A stretch of 64,000 nucleotides of DNA from Sphingomonas sp. Root710 (lineage in GTDB: Bacteria; Pseudomonadota; Alphaproteobacteria; Sphingomonadales; Sphingomonadaceae): assembly GCF_001429065.1 (NCBI RefSeq), contig NZ_LMIB01000012.1, positions 124,001-188,000 on the forward strand. The letters are read 5' to 3'. A program made the translations under genes and the position numbers. The notes beneath the pieces are model-generated. The model was not told the DNA's origin, ran no database searches, and saw only the letters and a program-made list of their open reading frames with translations. Shown here piece by piece: positions 32,059 to 40,519 of this stretch. Position 1 is the first letter of the stretch; every line of letters starts with the position of its first letter.

Positions 32059-35000
32059 ATGACCGACCTGCAACGCATCCTCAAAGCCGGCGAGGCCCTG
32101 ACCCTCGCGCGGGCACCTGCCGGGTTTCAGCCCTGGCTGCTCGCCGATCTCGCACGCGCCACCGCGGCGCGAGGCGGGCGGCTGATATTCGTCGCCGCCG
32201 ACGATCAGGCGATGCAGGCCATCGCCGACGCGGCGCGCTACTTCGCCCCCGAATTGTCGGTGCTGCAGTTTCCGGCCTGGGACTGCCTGCCCTATGACCG
32301 CGCCAGCCCGGCGCTGCGTGCCACGTCGGATCGGCTCGCCACGCTGCAGGCCTTGCAGGCGAAACCGCAGGAACCGGTGCTGGTCGCGACGACGATCAAC
32401 GCGATCACCCAGCGGGTACTCACCCCCTTCCGCATCCGCCAGCTCGTCGCCCGGCTCGCACCCGGCGAGCGTATCGACCGCGACAAGCTCGCCGCGCTGC
32501 TCCAGGCGAACGGCTATGTCCGCACCGACACCGTCACCGACCCGGGGGAATATGCGGTGCGCGGCGGGCTGGTCGACCTCTTCCCGGCCGGCGAACCCCA
32601 TGCGCTGCGCCTCGACTTCTTCGGCGACGAGATCGAGAGCGTCCGCCAGTTCGACGCCGCCGACCAGCGTACGATCGGCACGATAAAGGGCTTCACCCTG
32701 CTCCCCGCCTCCGAAGCGCTGCTCGACGAGGAATCGATCAAGCGTTTCCGCAGCCGCTATCGCGAACGCTTCGGCGCGACCGCGACCGGCGATCCGATCT
32801 ATCAGGCGGTGTCCGACGGAAGGCGGCTGGCGGGCATGGACCATTGGCTGCCGCTGTTCGAGGAGCGGTTGACCACGTTCTTCGACCATCTGTCCGACGA
32901 TGACCTGATCCTGCGCGAGGCGGGATCGATCAAGGCGGGCGAAGCACGGTTCGAGGCGATCACCGATTATCACGCCAACCGCGTCCGCGCGCGCAGCGCC
33001 GATCCCGGCAGCTACCGCCCGCTGGAACCGAACGAGCTCTACCTGACCGCCGAGGAGTGGGAGCGCACGGCGGCCGACCGGCCGATCCATCTGATTACCC
33101 CCTTCGCCGAGCCCGAGACCGCACGCGTGATCGACATGGGCGTCGATGCCGCCCGCGATTTCGCGCCCGAGCGCAACCAGGGCGTCAACGTCTATGACGC
33201 GGTCGTCGAACATGTCGAAGCGCTGGGCAAGGCGGGCAAGAAGGTCATCCTCGCCAGCTATTCGATCGGCTCGCGCGAGCGTTTCTCCGGCCTGCTCAAG
33301 GATCACGGCCTCGATCGGGTGGCGTTGTCGGCAAGCTGGCAGGAAGCACAGGGTCAGGCACCGCGCGGCGGGGCCGCCCTTGCCGTCGTCCCGCTCGGCC
33401 ATGGCTTCACCAGCGGCGACATCGCGCTGCTCACCGAGCAGGACATGCTCGGCGACCGGCTCGTCCGGCGGCAGAAGCGCAAGAAATCGGCAGACGCCTT
33501 CCTCGCCGAGCTGGCAACGCTCAGCCCCGGCGATCTGGTCGTCCATATGGACCATGGCATCGGCCGCTATGAGGGGCTGACCTCGATTCCCGTGGGCACT
33601 TCGCCGCATGACTGCGTCGCGCTCAGCTATGCCGGCGGCGACAAACTCTACGTGCCGGTCGAGAATATCGATGTGCTCAGCCGCTATGGCGCGGAGAGCG
33701 AGGGCGCGCAGCTCGACAAGCTGGGCGGCGTCGGCTGGCAGACGCGCAAGGCGCGGATGAAGGAGCGCATCCGCGAGATCGCGGGCGAACTGATCAAGAC
33801 CGCAGCCGAACGCGCGCTGCGCCCCGCCGATGTCGTTCAGCCCGAGAGTGGCTATAATGAGTTCGTCGACCGCTTCCCCTATCAGGAGACCGAGGACCAG
33901 GATCGTGCGATCGCCGACGTGATCGAAGATCTGGGCGCGGGCAAGCCGATGGACCGGCTGGTGTGCGGCGATGTCGGATTCGGCAAGACCGAGGTCGCGT
34001 TGCGCGCGGCCTTCGTCGCGGCGATGGCGGGGATGCAGGTGGCGCTGATCTGCCCGACCACCCTGCTCGCGCGCCAGCATTACAGGAATTTCGTCGACCG
34101 TTTCCACGGCTTCCCGATCAATGTCGGCCATCTGTCGCGGCTGGTGAGCGCAGGCGACGCGAAGAAGGCGAAGGATGGGCTTGCCGACGGGTCGCTCGAC
34201 ATCATCGTTGGTACCCATGCGCTGCTGGCCAAGGGGATCGAGTTCAAGCGGCTGGGCCTCGTCATCGTCGATGAGGAACAGCGCTTCGGGGTTACCCATA
34301 AGGAGCGGCTGAAGGCGCTCAAGACCGACGTCCACATGTTGACGCTGACCGCGACACCGATCCCGCGCACGCTGCAGATGGCGATGTCGGGGCTGCGCGA
34401 GCTTTCGGTGATCCAGACCCCGCCGGTCGACCGGCTGGCGGTGCGCACCTATGTTGCGCCCTGGGACGGGGTGGTGATCCGCGAGGCGCTGCTGCGCGAA
34501 CATTATCGCGGCGGGCAGAGCTTCCTCGTGACGCCACGGATCAAGGACCTGCCGGACATCGAGGACTATCTGCGCAAGGAAGTGCCCGAGGTCAGCTATG
34601 TCGTCGCGCACGGACAGATGTCTGCCGGCGAAGTCGAGGAGCGGATGTCGGCCTTCTATGACAAGAAGTTCGATATCCTCGTCTCGACGACGATCATCGA
34701 GAGCGGGCTGGACATCCCGTCGGCCAACACGCTGATCGTCAACCGCGCCGACAAATTCGGCCTCGCCCAGCTTTATCAGCTGCGCGGCCGGGTCGGCCGG
34801 TCAAAGACGCGCGCCTATGCCTATCTGACCACCGGCAACCGCACGCTGACCGAGACCGCCGAGAAGCGGCTGCACATCCTCCAGAATATCGACACGCTGG
34901 GGGCGGGCTTCCAGATCGCCAGCCACGACCTCGACATCCGCGGCGCGGGCAATCTGCTCGGCGACGAACAGTCGGGGCATATCAAGGAGGTCGGTTTCGA

Positions 35001-35517
35001 ACTCTATCAGTCGATGCTGGAGGAGGCGATCCTGGAGGCCAAGGCGGGCGGCCTGGCCGACGCCAAGCGCGAGGCGTTCAGCCCGCAGATCAACGTCGAT
35101 GCGCCGATCCTGATCCCCGACGACTATGTCCCAGATCTCGACCTGCGCATGGGTCTCTACCGCCGCATGAATGAGGCCGAGAGCAAGCAGGAGATCGAGG
35201 CCTTTGCCGCCGAGATGATCGACCGCTTCGGACCGCTGCCCGACGCGACGCAGAATCTGCTCACTGTGATCGAAACCAAGCTCAACTGCCGCAAGGCCTG
35301 CGTCGCCAAGCTCGATGCCGGTCCGCGCGGGGCGCTCGTCACCTTCCACAACGACCATTTCCCGGACCTGCCCGGGCTGCTGGCCTATGTCGACCGGATC
35401 GGCGCGAAGCTGCGTCCCGACAGTAAGCTGGTGATCACCCGGCCATGGCCGGATGCCAAGGCGCGGTTGAATGGCGCGCTGCAATTGTCGCGGGGATTGG
35501 CGAAGATATTGAGTTGA
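32059..35517 (+). CDS. mfd: Transcription-repair coupling factor Mfd
   Basis: A translocase that removes RNA polymerase stalled at DNA lesions and recruits UvrA. The 1152-residue length is standard. An N-terminal UvrB-homology module (LSVLQFPAWDCLPYDRASP) is followed by the RNA-polymerase interaction domain (GDLVVHMDHGIGRYEGL), the RecG-like motor with Walker A VCGDVGFGKTEVA and the DEEQ box VIVDEEQRFGV, motif III TATPIPRTLQ, motif VI QLRGRVGRS, the TRG motif (LDIRGAGNLLGDEQSG) and the C-terminal UvrA-masking domain. No frameshift or missing motif is seen. Confidence 0.98.
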   Translation: MTDLQRILKAGEALTLARAPAGFQPWLLADLARATAARGGRLIFVAADDQAMQAIADAARYFAPELSVLQFPAWDCLPYDRASPALRATSDRLATLQALQAKPQEPVLVATTINAITQRVLTPFRIRQLVARLAPGERIDRDKLAALLQANGYVRTDTVTDPGEYAVRGGLVDLFPAGEPHALRLDFFGDEIESVRQFDAADQRTIGTIKGFTLLPASEALLDEESIKRFRSRYRERFGATATGDPIYQAVSDGRRLAGMDHWLPLFEERLTTFFDHLSDDDLILREAGSIKAGEARFEAITDYHANRVRARSADPGSYRPLEPNELYLTAEEWERTAADRPIHLITPFAEPETARVIDMGVDAARDFAPERNQGVNVYDAVVEHVEALGKAGKKVILASYSIGSRERFSGLLKDHGLDRVALSASWQEAQGQAPRGGAALAVVPLGHGFTSGDIALLTEQDMLGDRLVRRQKRKKSADAFLAELATLSPGDLVVHMDHGIGRYEGLTSIPVGTSPHDCVALSYAGGDKLYVPVENIDVLSRYGAESEGAQLDKLGGVGWQTRKARMKERIREIAGELIKTAAERALRPADVVQPESGYNEFVDRFPYQETEDQDRAIADVIEDLGAGKPMDRLVCGDVGFGKTEVALRAAFVAAMAGMQVALICPTTLLARQHYRNFVDRFHGFPINVGHLSRLVSAGDAKKAKDGLADGSLDIIVGTHALLAKGIEFKRLGLVIVDEEQRFGVTHKERLKALKTDVHMLTLTATPIPRTLQMAMSGLRELSVIQTPPVDRLAVRTYVAPWDGVVIREALLREHYRGGQSFLVTPRIKDLPDIEDYLRKEVPEVSYVVAHGQMSAGEVEERMSAFYDKKFDILVSTTIIESGLDIPSANTLIVNRADKFGLAQLYQLRGRVGRSKTRAYAYLTTGNRTLTETAEKRLHILQNIDTLGAGFQIASHDLDIRGAGNLLGDEQSGHIKEVGFELYQSMLEEAILEAKAGGLADAKREAFSPQINVDAPILIPDDYVPDLDLRMGLYRRMNEAESKQEIEAFAAEMIDRFGPLPDATQNLLTVIETKLNCRKACVAKLDAGPRGALVTFHNDHFPDLPGLLAYVDRIGAKLRPDSKLVITRPWPDAKARLNGALQLSRGLAKILS

Positions 35518-35535
35518 GGGCAGCGCGCTAAACGC

Positions 35536-35574
35536 GCCAACCCACCCCCTGCCCCTCCCTTTCAGGGAGGGGAG
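35536..35574. repeat. Palindromic repeat, direct copy 1 flanking the DUF559 gene
   Basis: A 39-bp unit starting GCCAACCCACCCCCTGCCCC with an internal hairpin (CTCCCTTTCAGGGAG). It matches 36013-36051 with two mismatches in the same orientation. It contains the stop codon of the DUF559 gene. Confidence 0.8.
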
Positions 35575-35981
35575 TTTCTAGTGCGCGGTGTCCTTATTCT
35601 CCCCTCCCTGGAAGGGAGGGGTTGGGGGTGGGTACCGCCGAGGCACTCGGCGGTCTTCGCCAAGATCATCTCAACAGCACCATCTGGATTTTCGAGCACT
35701 TCGCCATTCCAAAAACGGATCACGCACCAGCCGGTCTGTTCAAGGTAGTCGGTCCGCGCCCGATCATAGGCGACAGCGTCGATATGCTGACTGCCGTCGA
35801 ACTCGATAGCGAGCTTCGCGGTTCGGCATGCCAAATCAAGGATATATGGCCCGACGACCAATTGCCGCGTGAAGCGTGGTCGATAGATCGAGATGCGCCG
35901 CCAGATCAAACGCTCAGCCTCGGTTACGCCGTTACGGAGCGCACGGGCGTTGGCGGTCATGTGCTCTGGCACTCTTGTCAT
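35562..35981 (-). CDS. DUF559 (Vsr/REase-like) endonuclease-domain protein bracketed by repeats
   Basis: A 139-residue protein from ATG 35981. The core (about residues 15-115) shows the PD-(D/E)xK-like DUF559 pattern seen in Vsr-type nucleases: LWRRISIYRPRFTRQLVVGPYILDLACRTAKLAIEFDGSQH and later GWCVIRFWNGEVL. The residues D in YILDLAC and E-F-D-G in LAIEFDGSQH are the likely active site. The last 25 residues (THPQPLPSREG onward) are encoded by one palindromic repeat and the stop lies inside another, while a third copy lies just upstream of the start. No methylase or partner gene is adjacent. The biological role of DUF559 proteins is not established. A second in-frame ATG at 35960 is possible. 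Confidence 0.8.
   Translation of the reverse strand: MTRVPEHMTANARALRNGVTEAERLIWRRISIYRPRFTRQLVVGPYILDLACRTAKLAIEFDGSQHIDAVAYDRARTDYLEQTGWCVIRFWNGEVLENPDGAVEMILAKTAECLGGTHPQPLPSREGRIRTPRTRNSPP
35599..35632. repeat. Palindromic repeat, inverted copy inside the DUF559 gene end
   Basis: The reverse complement reads ACCCACCCCCAACCCCTCCC and continues with the same hairpin as the flanking copies. It encodes the C-terminal HPQPLPSREG-type peptide of the DUF559 protein. Confidence 0.75.
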
Positions 35982-36012
35982 GGGCGAGAAGTTATCGAGG
36001 CGTGCTGCACAC

Positions 36013-36051
36013 GCCAACCCACCCCCTACCCCTCCCTTTCAGGAAGGGGAG
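36013..36051. repeat. Palindromic repeat, direct copy 2 flanking the DUF559 gene
   Basis: It matches 35536-35574 with G-to-A changes at two positions. With copy 1 it encloses the whole DUF559 gene as direct repeats 477 bp apart. Confidence 0.8.
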
Positions 36052-36056
36052 ATAGG

Positions 36057-38159
36057 TCAGACCAGCGGCTCTTCTGTCGCAGGCATCAGCGCCCGGTTCT
36101 CGATCAACATCGCTTCGAGGGTAGCGCTGTCGACGGGGGGCGAGCAAAGATAGCCCTGATAGAAATTACAGCCTTCGCGGGCGAGCAGCGAAAGTTGGGC
36201 CTTGGTCTCGACCCCCTCGGTGATCACGGCGAGGCCGAGCGAGCGGGCCATGTCGATCACCGCGCGCACCACGATCCGGTCGCGGGTCGACCCGGTGATA
36301 TCCTCGGCCAGGGTCTTGTCGATCTTGAGATAGTCGAGTGGCAACGCCTTCAGATAGGCGAGGCTCGAATAACCGGTACCGAAATCGTCGATCGCCACCC
36401 GCAACCCGGCGCGGCGCAGCTGGTCCAGTAGTTCGGCGGCGCCGGCCAGATCGGCGATCAGGCCGCTTTCGGTGACCTCGACGGTCAACCGGTCGCGCGG
36501 GAAGCCGGCCTCGTCGATCCTGCCGAGAAAGTCCTCGACGAAATTGGGCCGGGCGATGTCCGCCGACGTGACGTTGACCGACACGCGCAACTTCCCCATC
36601 CGCTCGGGCCAGGCCGCGGCAAGGCGTAGCGCGCGCGACTGGATATGGCTCGACAACTGGACGACGAAATCGGAACGCGCGGCGGTCGCGAACAGCGGCA
36701 CCGCGCCCAGTTCGCCCAGTAAAGGGTGCCGCCAGCGCGCCAGCGCCTCCACCCCCATGATCACGCCGCTGGCGATATCGACCTGCGGCTGGAACAGGAT
36801 GTCGATCTGGTCATCGTCGAGCGCGCGGCGCAGGTCGATCTCCAGCTGGTTGCGGCGGTGCGCCTCGGCTTCGCTGTCGGCGTCGAGCGCACGCACCATG
36901 CCGGCATCGCCATGCTTGGCGGCGGCGAGCGCCGCGGCTGCGCGCTGGAACAGCGTGCCCGCATCGCGGCGGCCATCGGGATCGACCGCAGCGATGCCGA
37001 CGCGGCAGGACAAGGGGATGAGCGATTCGCCCGACACGAAAGGCCAGGCCACGCTTTCGACGAGACGGTTGGCGATCAGTTCGGCGCTGTCGGCGCTGAC
37101 CGGGGGGCCGAGCGCGATCGCGAATTCGGAGCCCGCGGTGCGCGCGATCATCGCATTGCCGACGCCGATCCGTGCGATCACCCGCTCGATCCGCCGCGCG
37201 ACGCCCTGCAGCACCGCGTCGCCGGTCGCGCGGCCGAAGGCGGCGTTGACGAGACCGAAGCGCATCACGCCGAGCATCAGCAAGGCGCAGCGCGGCTCGT
37301 CGGCGGTCTCATCGGCCAGCCGCTCCTCCACCCAGGCGCGGATACGGTCTGCCGACGGCAGGCCGGTGAGCATGTCGTCACTCTCGCGCTCCGCGCCGTC
37401 CGGGCGGGTCGCCTCGATCCAGGCGACCACCGCGCCCCGGGTGTCGTCGAAGGAGATGTGATGCGCCAGTTTGTCGCCATAGAGCGGAGCGCCATGCGCG
37501 AAGGCGGTGCCCCGGCCGCTGACCAGCAATCGATCGATCGCCTCGCGCGCCAGCCGCCGGCTCGGCTGGTCCATCAGCCGGATCAGCCGGGTCGCGGGCA
37601 CCATATCGCCATGGATGCCGATACGTTCGGCAAAGGCCGGGCTGATCCGCACCATCCGGTCGCCCGGCTTCCAGATCCACGCCTCGGACTCGGCTAGCCG
37701 CAGCGCCGCGCGGTCAGAGGCCGCCCGGCCGCTGCCGACGACGCGCTCGACGAGCCGGTTCGCCAGGCGCAGCGCGATTGCCAGTTCTGCCTCCATAAGA
37801 GGCGCCATGAGATAATGGGTGATGCCGGCGTCGTAGAACCGCTCCAGCGCCGCGTGGTCCTCGACGATCGCCACCAGCGCCGAGCCCACCGAACTGGCGG
37901 CGGAGGCGAGCCCTTTGCACGCCGCAATAGCCTCCTCGGTCGCATCGCGGCCATCGACCAGCGCGACCGCCGCCCCCGAGGCGATGAAGCGCCGGGTGAC
38001 GGCATCGGCGCGCCGCGCGGCGATGACCTGGCAACCGGCCCGTTCGACCATCTCGGCCAGCGTATCGCGGTGATGGAAGGACAGCAGGAAAAGCGGGAGC
38101 CTGGACGGGGCCGCGCCGCGTCTGACAGCTGCTTCGCTCACGCTCTTGCCCCGGGTCAT
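36057..38159 (-). CDS. Cyclic-di-GMP phosphodiesterase with degenerate GGDEF, PAS and receiver-like domain
   Basis: A 700-residue soluble signalling protein. Residues about 20-140 resemble a receiver fold (LFLLSFHHRDTLAEMVERAG, AVALVDGRDA) without a certain phospho-site. A PAS-like segment follows (WIWKPGDRMVRISPAFAERIG, about 155-260). The GGDEF domain (about 265-425) has the active-site loop changed to AGSEFAI, so it should not make c-di-GMP. The EAL domain (about 445-690) keeps the signature VEALARWRHP and the loop DDFGTGYSSLAYL, plus KIDKTL and EGVET, so hydrolysis of c-di-GMP is expected. No strong ribosome binding site precedes ATG 38159. It is divergent from moaA. Its product would oppose PilZ-mediated signalling. 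Confidence 0.9.
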   Translation of the reverse strand: MTRGKSVSEAAVRRGAAPSRLPLFLLSFHHRDTLAEMVERAGCQVIAARRADAVTRRFIASGAAVALVDGRDATEEAIAACKGLASAASSVGSALVAIVEDHAALERFYDAGITHYLMAPLMEAELAIALRLANRLVERVVGSGRAASDRAALRLAESEAWIWKPGDRMVRISPAFAERIGIHGDMVPATRLIRLMDQPSRRLAREAIDRLLVSGRGTAFAHGAPLYGDKLAHHISFDDTRGAVVAWIEATRPDGAERESDDMLTGLPSADRIRAWVEERLADETADEPRCALLMLGVMRFGLVNAAFGRATGDAVLQGVARRIERVIARIGVGNAMIARTAGSEFAIALGPPVSADSAELIANRLVESVAWPFVSGESLIPLSCRVGIAAVDPDGRRDAGTLFQRAAAALAAAKHGDAGMVRALDADSEAEAHRRNQLEIDLRRALDDDQIDILFQPQVDIASGVIMGVEALARWRHPLLGELGAVPLFATAARSDFVVQLSSHIQSRALRLAAAWPERMGKLRVSVNVTSADIARPNFVEDFLGRIDEAGFPRDRLTVEVTESGLIADLAGAAELLDQLRRAGLRVAIDDFGTGYSSLAYLKALPLDYLKIDKTLAEDITGSTRDRIVVRAVIDMARSLGLAVITEGVETKAQLSLLAREGCNFYQGYLCSPPVDSATLEAMLIENRALMPATEEPLV

Positions 38160-38269
38160 CGCAGGTGTGTTATCCTATCGGCACGGTCAGGCCAATCGCA
38201 AAGCACCCGCGGAGGCGATCTTTAGCGGCTGCGCTATGCTTGGCCCAAGCGGCCTGCTAAGACAGGACG

Positions 38270-39295
38270 ATGGCGCAGATGAAACCGATGCCGACGACCG
38301 GAGCAGGGCCGCTTGCCGACAGTTTCGGCCGGCGCATCTCCTATCTGCGCCTGTCGGTCACCGACCGGTGCGATTTCCGCTGCCGCTATTGCATGTCCGA
38401 GCGGATGCAGTTTCTGCCCAAGCGCGAGATATTGACGCTGGAAGAGCTAGCGGCGCTCGCCGACGCGTTCATCGCGCGCGGGATCAGGCGAATCCGGCTG
38501 ACCGGCGGCGAACCCCTGGTGCGGCGCGGAATCGAGGATCTGGTCCGCACGATCGGCCGGCGGATCGGCGACGGTCTCGACGAACTCACCATCACCACCA
38601 ATGGCAGCCAGTTGCGCCGCCAGGCCGGAGCACTGGCCGATGCGGGGGTGCGGCGGATCAATGTCAGCCTCGACAGCCTCGATCCCGAGCGCTTCGGCTT
38701 CATCACCCGCGGCGGCGACCTGCCGGTCGTGCTCGACGGCATCGCCGCAGCGCGCGAGGCGGGGATCGCGGTCAAGATCAACATGGTCGCGCTCAAGGAC
38801 CTCAACGAGGCCGAGATCGTGCCGATGTTGCGCTGGTGCGCGGCCGAAGGCCATGACCTGACCCTGATCGAGACGATGCCGCTGGGCGAGATCGAGGACG
38901 ACCGCACCGACCGCTACCTGCCGCTTGACGGCGTGCGCCGTGACCTCGAACAACAATTCACGCTGAGCCCGCTCAATTATCGCACCGGCGGCCCGGCGCG
39001 CTATTTCCTGGTGGAGGAACTCGATGCGCGGCTCGGCCTGATCACACCGCTGACGAACAATTTCTGCGACGGCTGCAACCGCGTCCGGGTCACAGCGACC
39101 GGGCAGATCTACATGTGCCTGGGCCATGAGGACCGGCTCGACCTGCGCCGCGCACTGCGCGAGGGCGCTCCAGGGGAGATCGACGCGCTGCTCGACCGGG
39201 CGATGCGGATGAAGCCCGAGCGCCACGCCTTTCGCATCGACGCGCCGGGTGCGGCGCCGGCGGTGTCGCGGCACATGAGCGTTACTGGCGGATGA
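38270..39295 (+). CDS. moaA: GTP 3',8-cyclase (molybdenum cofactor biosynthesis, radical SAM)
   Basis: The first enzyme of molybdopterin synthesis, converting GTP to 3',8-cyclo-GTP with MoaC downstream. The 341-residue protein has the radical SAM cluster Cys34-x3-Cys38-x2-Cys41 in [11 protein letters not shown], the SAM-binding GGEPL, and the C-terminal second cluster ligands [11 protein letters not shown] plus a later Cys in QIYMC. It ends in the conserved Gly-Gly. CAGGACG precedes ATG 38270. It overlaps nadK by 4 bases (ATGA). No other moa/moe gene is in the window. Confidence 0.97.
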   Translation: MAQMKPMPTTGAGPLADSFGRRISYLRLSVTDRCDFRCRYCMSERMQFLPKREILTLEELAALADAFIARGIRRIRLTGGEPLVRRGIEDLVRTIGRRIGDGLDELTITTNGSQLRRQAGALADAGVRRINVSLDSLDPERFGFITRGGDLPVVLDGIAAAREAGIAVKINMVALKDLNEAEIVPMLRWCAAEGHDLTLIETMPLGEIEDDRTDRYLPLDGVRRDLEQQFTLSPLNYRTGGPARYFLVEELDARLGLITPLTNNFCDGCNRVRVTATGQIYMCLGHEDRLDLRRALREGAPGEIDALLDRAMRMKPERHAFRIDAPGAAPAVSRHMSVTGG

Positions 39296-40065
39296 CCGAA
39301 AAGCGGATGGCGCTCGTCGCCTCGCCGACCGACGCCGCCCAGGCCGCGGTCGCCGAGCTGCGCAGGCTCTATGAATGGCATCCGGTCGAACAGGCCGACC
39401 TGATCGTCGCGCTGGGCGGCGACGGCTTCATGCTGCGCACCCTGCACGCGATGCTCGACCGGCATCGGATATTGCCGGTGTTCGGGATGAACCTCGGCAC
39501 GGTCGGCTTTCTGATGAACGACTGGCGGCCCGACCTGCTCGAGCTGCGGCTCCAGCACGCCAAGGCGATCACCGTGCTGCCGCTGCGGATGGACGCGACG
39601 ACGGTGGACGGCGAGCGGCTGACCATGCCCGCGATCAACGAGATATCGCTGCTGCGCGAAACCCGCGAGACCGCCAAGATCGAGGTGCTGGTCGACGGCC
39701 GCGTGGTCCTGCCCGAACTGGTGTGCGACGGGGTGCTGGTGGCGAGCCCGGCGGGGTCCACGGCCTACAACCTGTCGGCGCAAGGGCCGATCCTGCCGCT
39801 CGAATCGTCGCTGCTCGCGCTCACGCCGATCAGCCCGTTCCGGCCCCGGCGCTGGCGCGGGGCCATATTGCCCAACAAGAATGCGATCTCGTTCCGTGTG
39901 CTCGACGCGGTGAAGCGCCCGGTCTCCGCCGTCGCCGACCAGCGCGAAGTCCGCGACGTGGCGCATATCAGCGTCGGCATCGACCGCACCAGCCCGCTGA
40001 CGCTGATGTTCGACCCCGAACATGCGCTGGACGACCGCATCACCATGGAACAATTCGCGTCCTGA
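39292..40065 (+). CDS. nadK: NAD kinase
   Basis: Phosphorylates NAD to NADP with ATP. The 257-residue protein is of the short bacterial type. The phosphate-binding GGDG lies at residues 42-45 ([16 protein letters not shown]). Other family motifs are [12 protein letters not shown], the catalytic-region [12 protein letters not shown] and the glycine/serine stretch [16 protein letters not shown]. It is translationally coupled to moaA through an ATGA overlap. It is followed by the promoter of tRNA-Asn. Confidence 0.97.
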   Translation: MTEKRMALVASPTDAAQAAVAELRRLYEWHPVEQADLIVALGGDGFMLRTLHAMLDRHRILPVFGMNLGTVGFLMNDWRPDLLELRLQHAKAITVLPLRMDATTVDGERLTMPAINEISLLRETRETAKIEVLVDGRVVLPELVCDGVLVASPAGSTAYNLSAQGPILPLESSLLALTPISPFRPRRWRGAILPNKNAISFRVLDAVKRPVSAVADQREVRDVAHISVGIDRTSPLTLMFDPEHALDDRITMEQFAS

Positions 40066-40129
40066 AGCCCGGAAAACCGGCGATCGGACAGCGGCTTTAA
40101 CCATATCCTCATCTTCTGTTCCTAAGGGC

Positions 40130-40159
40130 TTGCAACGCGCAAGAAGGCGCTGCTATAGG
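40130..40159 (+). promoter_or_regulatory. Promoter of tRNA-Asn
   Basis: TTGCAA (40130-40135) and TATAGG (40154-40159) are 18 bases apart, close to the housekeeping consensus. The -10 ends 28 bases before the mature tRNA. Confidence 0.6.
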
Positions 40160-40187
40160 CGCGCCTCGCCTTAGGGCGTTGAAATGA

Positions 40188-40262
40188 TCCCCGGTAGCTC
40201 AGCGGTAGAGCATCCGACTGTTAATCGGACGGCCGCCTGTTCGAATCAGGCCCGGGGAGCCA
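40188..40262 (+). tRNA. tRNA-Asn (anticodon GTT)
   Basis: A 75-nt cloverleaf with the 3' CCA encoded. The acceptor stem TCCCCGG pairs with CCGGGGA, the D arm is GCTCAGCGGTAGAGC, the anticodon stem TCCGA/TCGGA encloses CTGTTAA with anticodon GTT at 40220-40222, and the T arm is GCCTGTTCGAATCAGGC. The recombinase module and catabolic region begin right after it, so it may mark an integration site. Confidence 0.97.
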
Positions 40263-40469
40263 TTTCTTTCACCGCCAAAGGCGGCATATGAGACTTCCCC
40301 GATATCGGCAGAAAATGCCCCACTTTCCGTGGGTTTGCGCGTCGCGATCTCACGCCCTCAGCTCCAGAGACCGATTTGACCGATAGCCATGGTCGCAAAT
40401 GGCTCAAAGTCTCCGAGGGCCAGTTTGGTGACACTGGGAATAGATGGTGGCGTCAGCAGGACGACCAAC

Positions 40470-40497
40470 AAAAAAGGGCGGCGCCGGAGCGCCGCCC
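40470..40497 (-). terminator. Rho-independent terminator of the recombinase operon
   Basis: On the minus strand the 9-bp stem GGGCGGCGC with a 4-base loop is followed by six T. It lies 22 bases beyond the recombinase stop. Confidence 0.85.
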
Positions 40498-40519
40498 ATT
40501 GGCTTATGGCGACTGGAGG

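Noticed and set aside
31789-34611. 940-codon minus-strand frame inside mfd
   Set aside because: Mfd is complete on the plus strand with every motif in place; the antisense frame shows no family features.
40263-40469. Possible attachment-site duplicate of tRNA-Asn after the gene
   Set aside because: I looked for a repeat of the tRNA 3' end (GTTCGAATCAGGCCCGGGG) between here and 43911 and saw none, so no att site is claimed.
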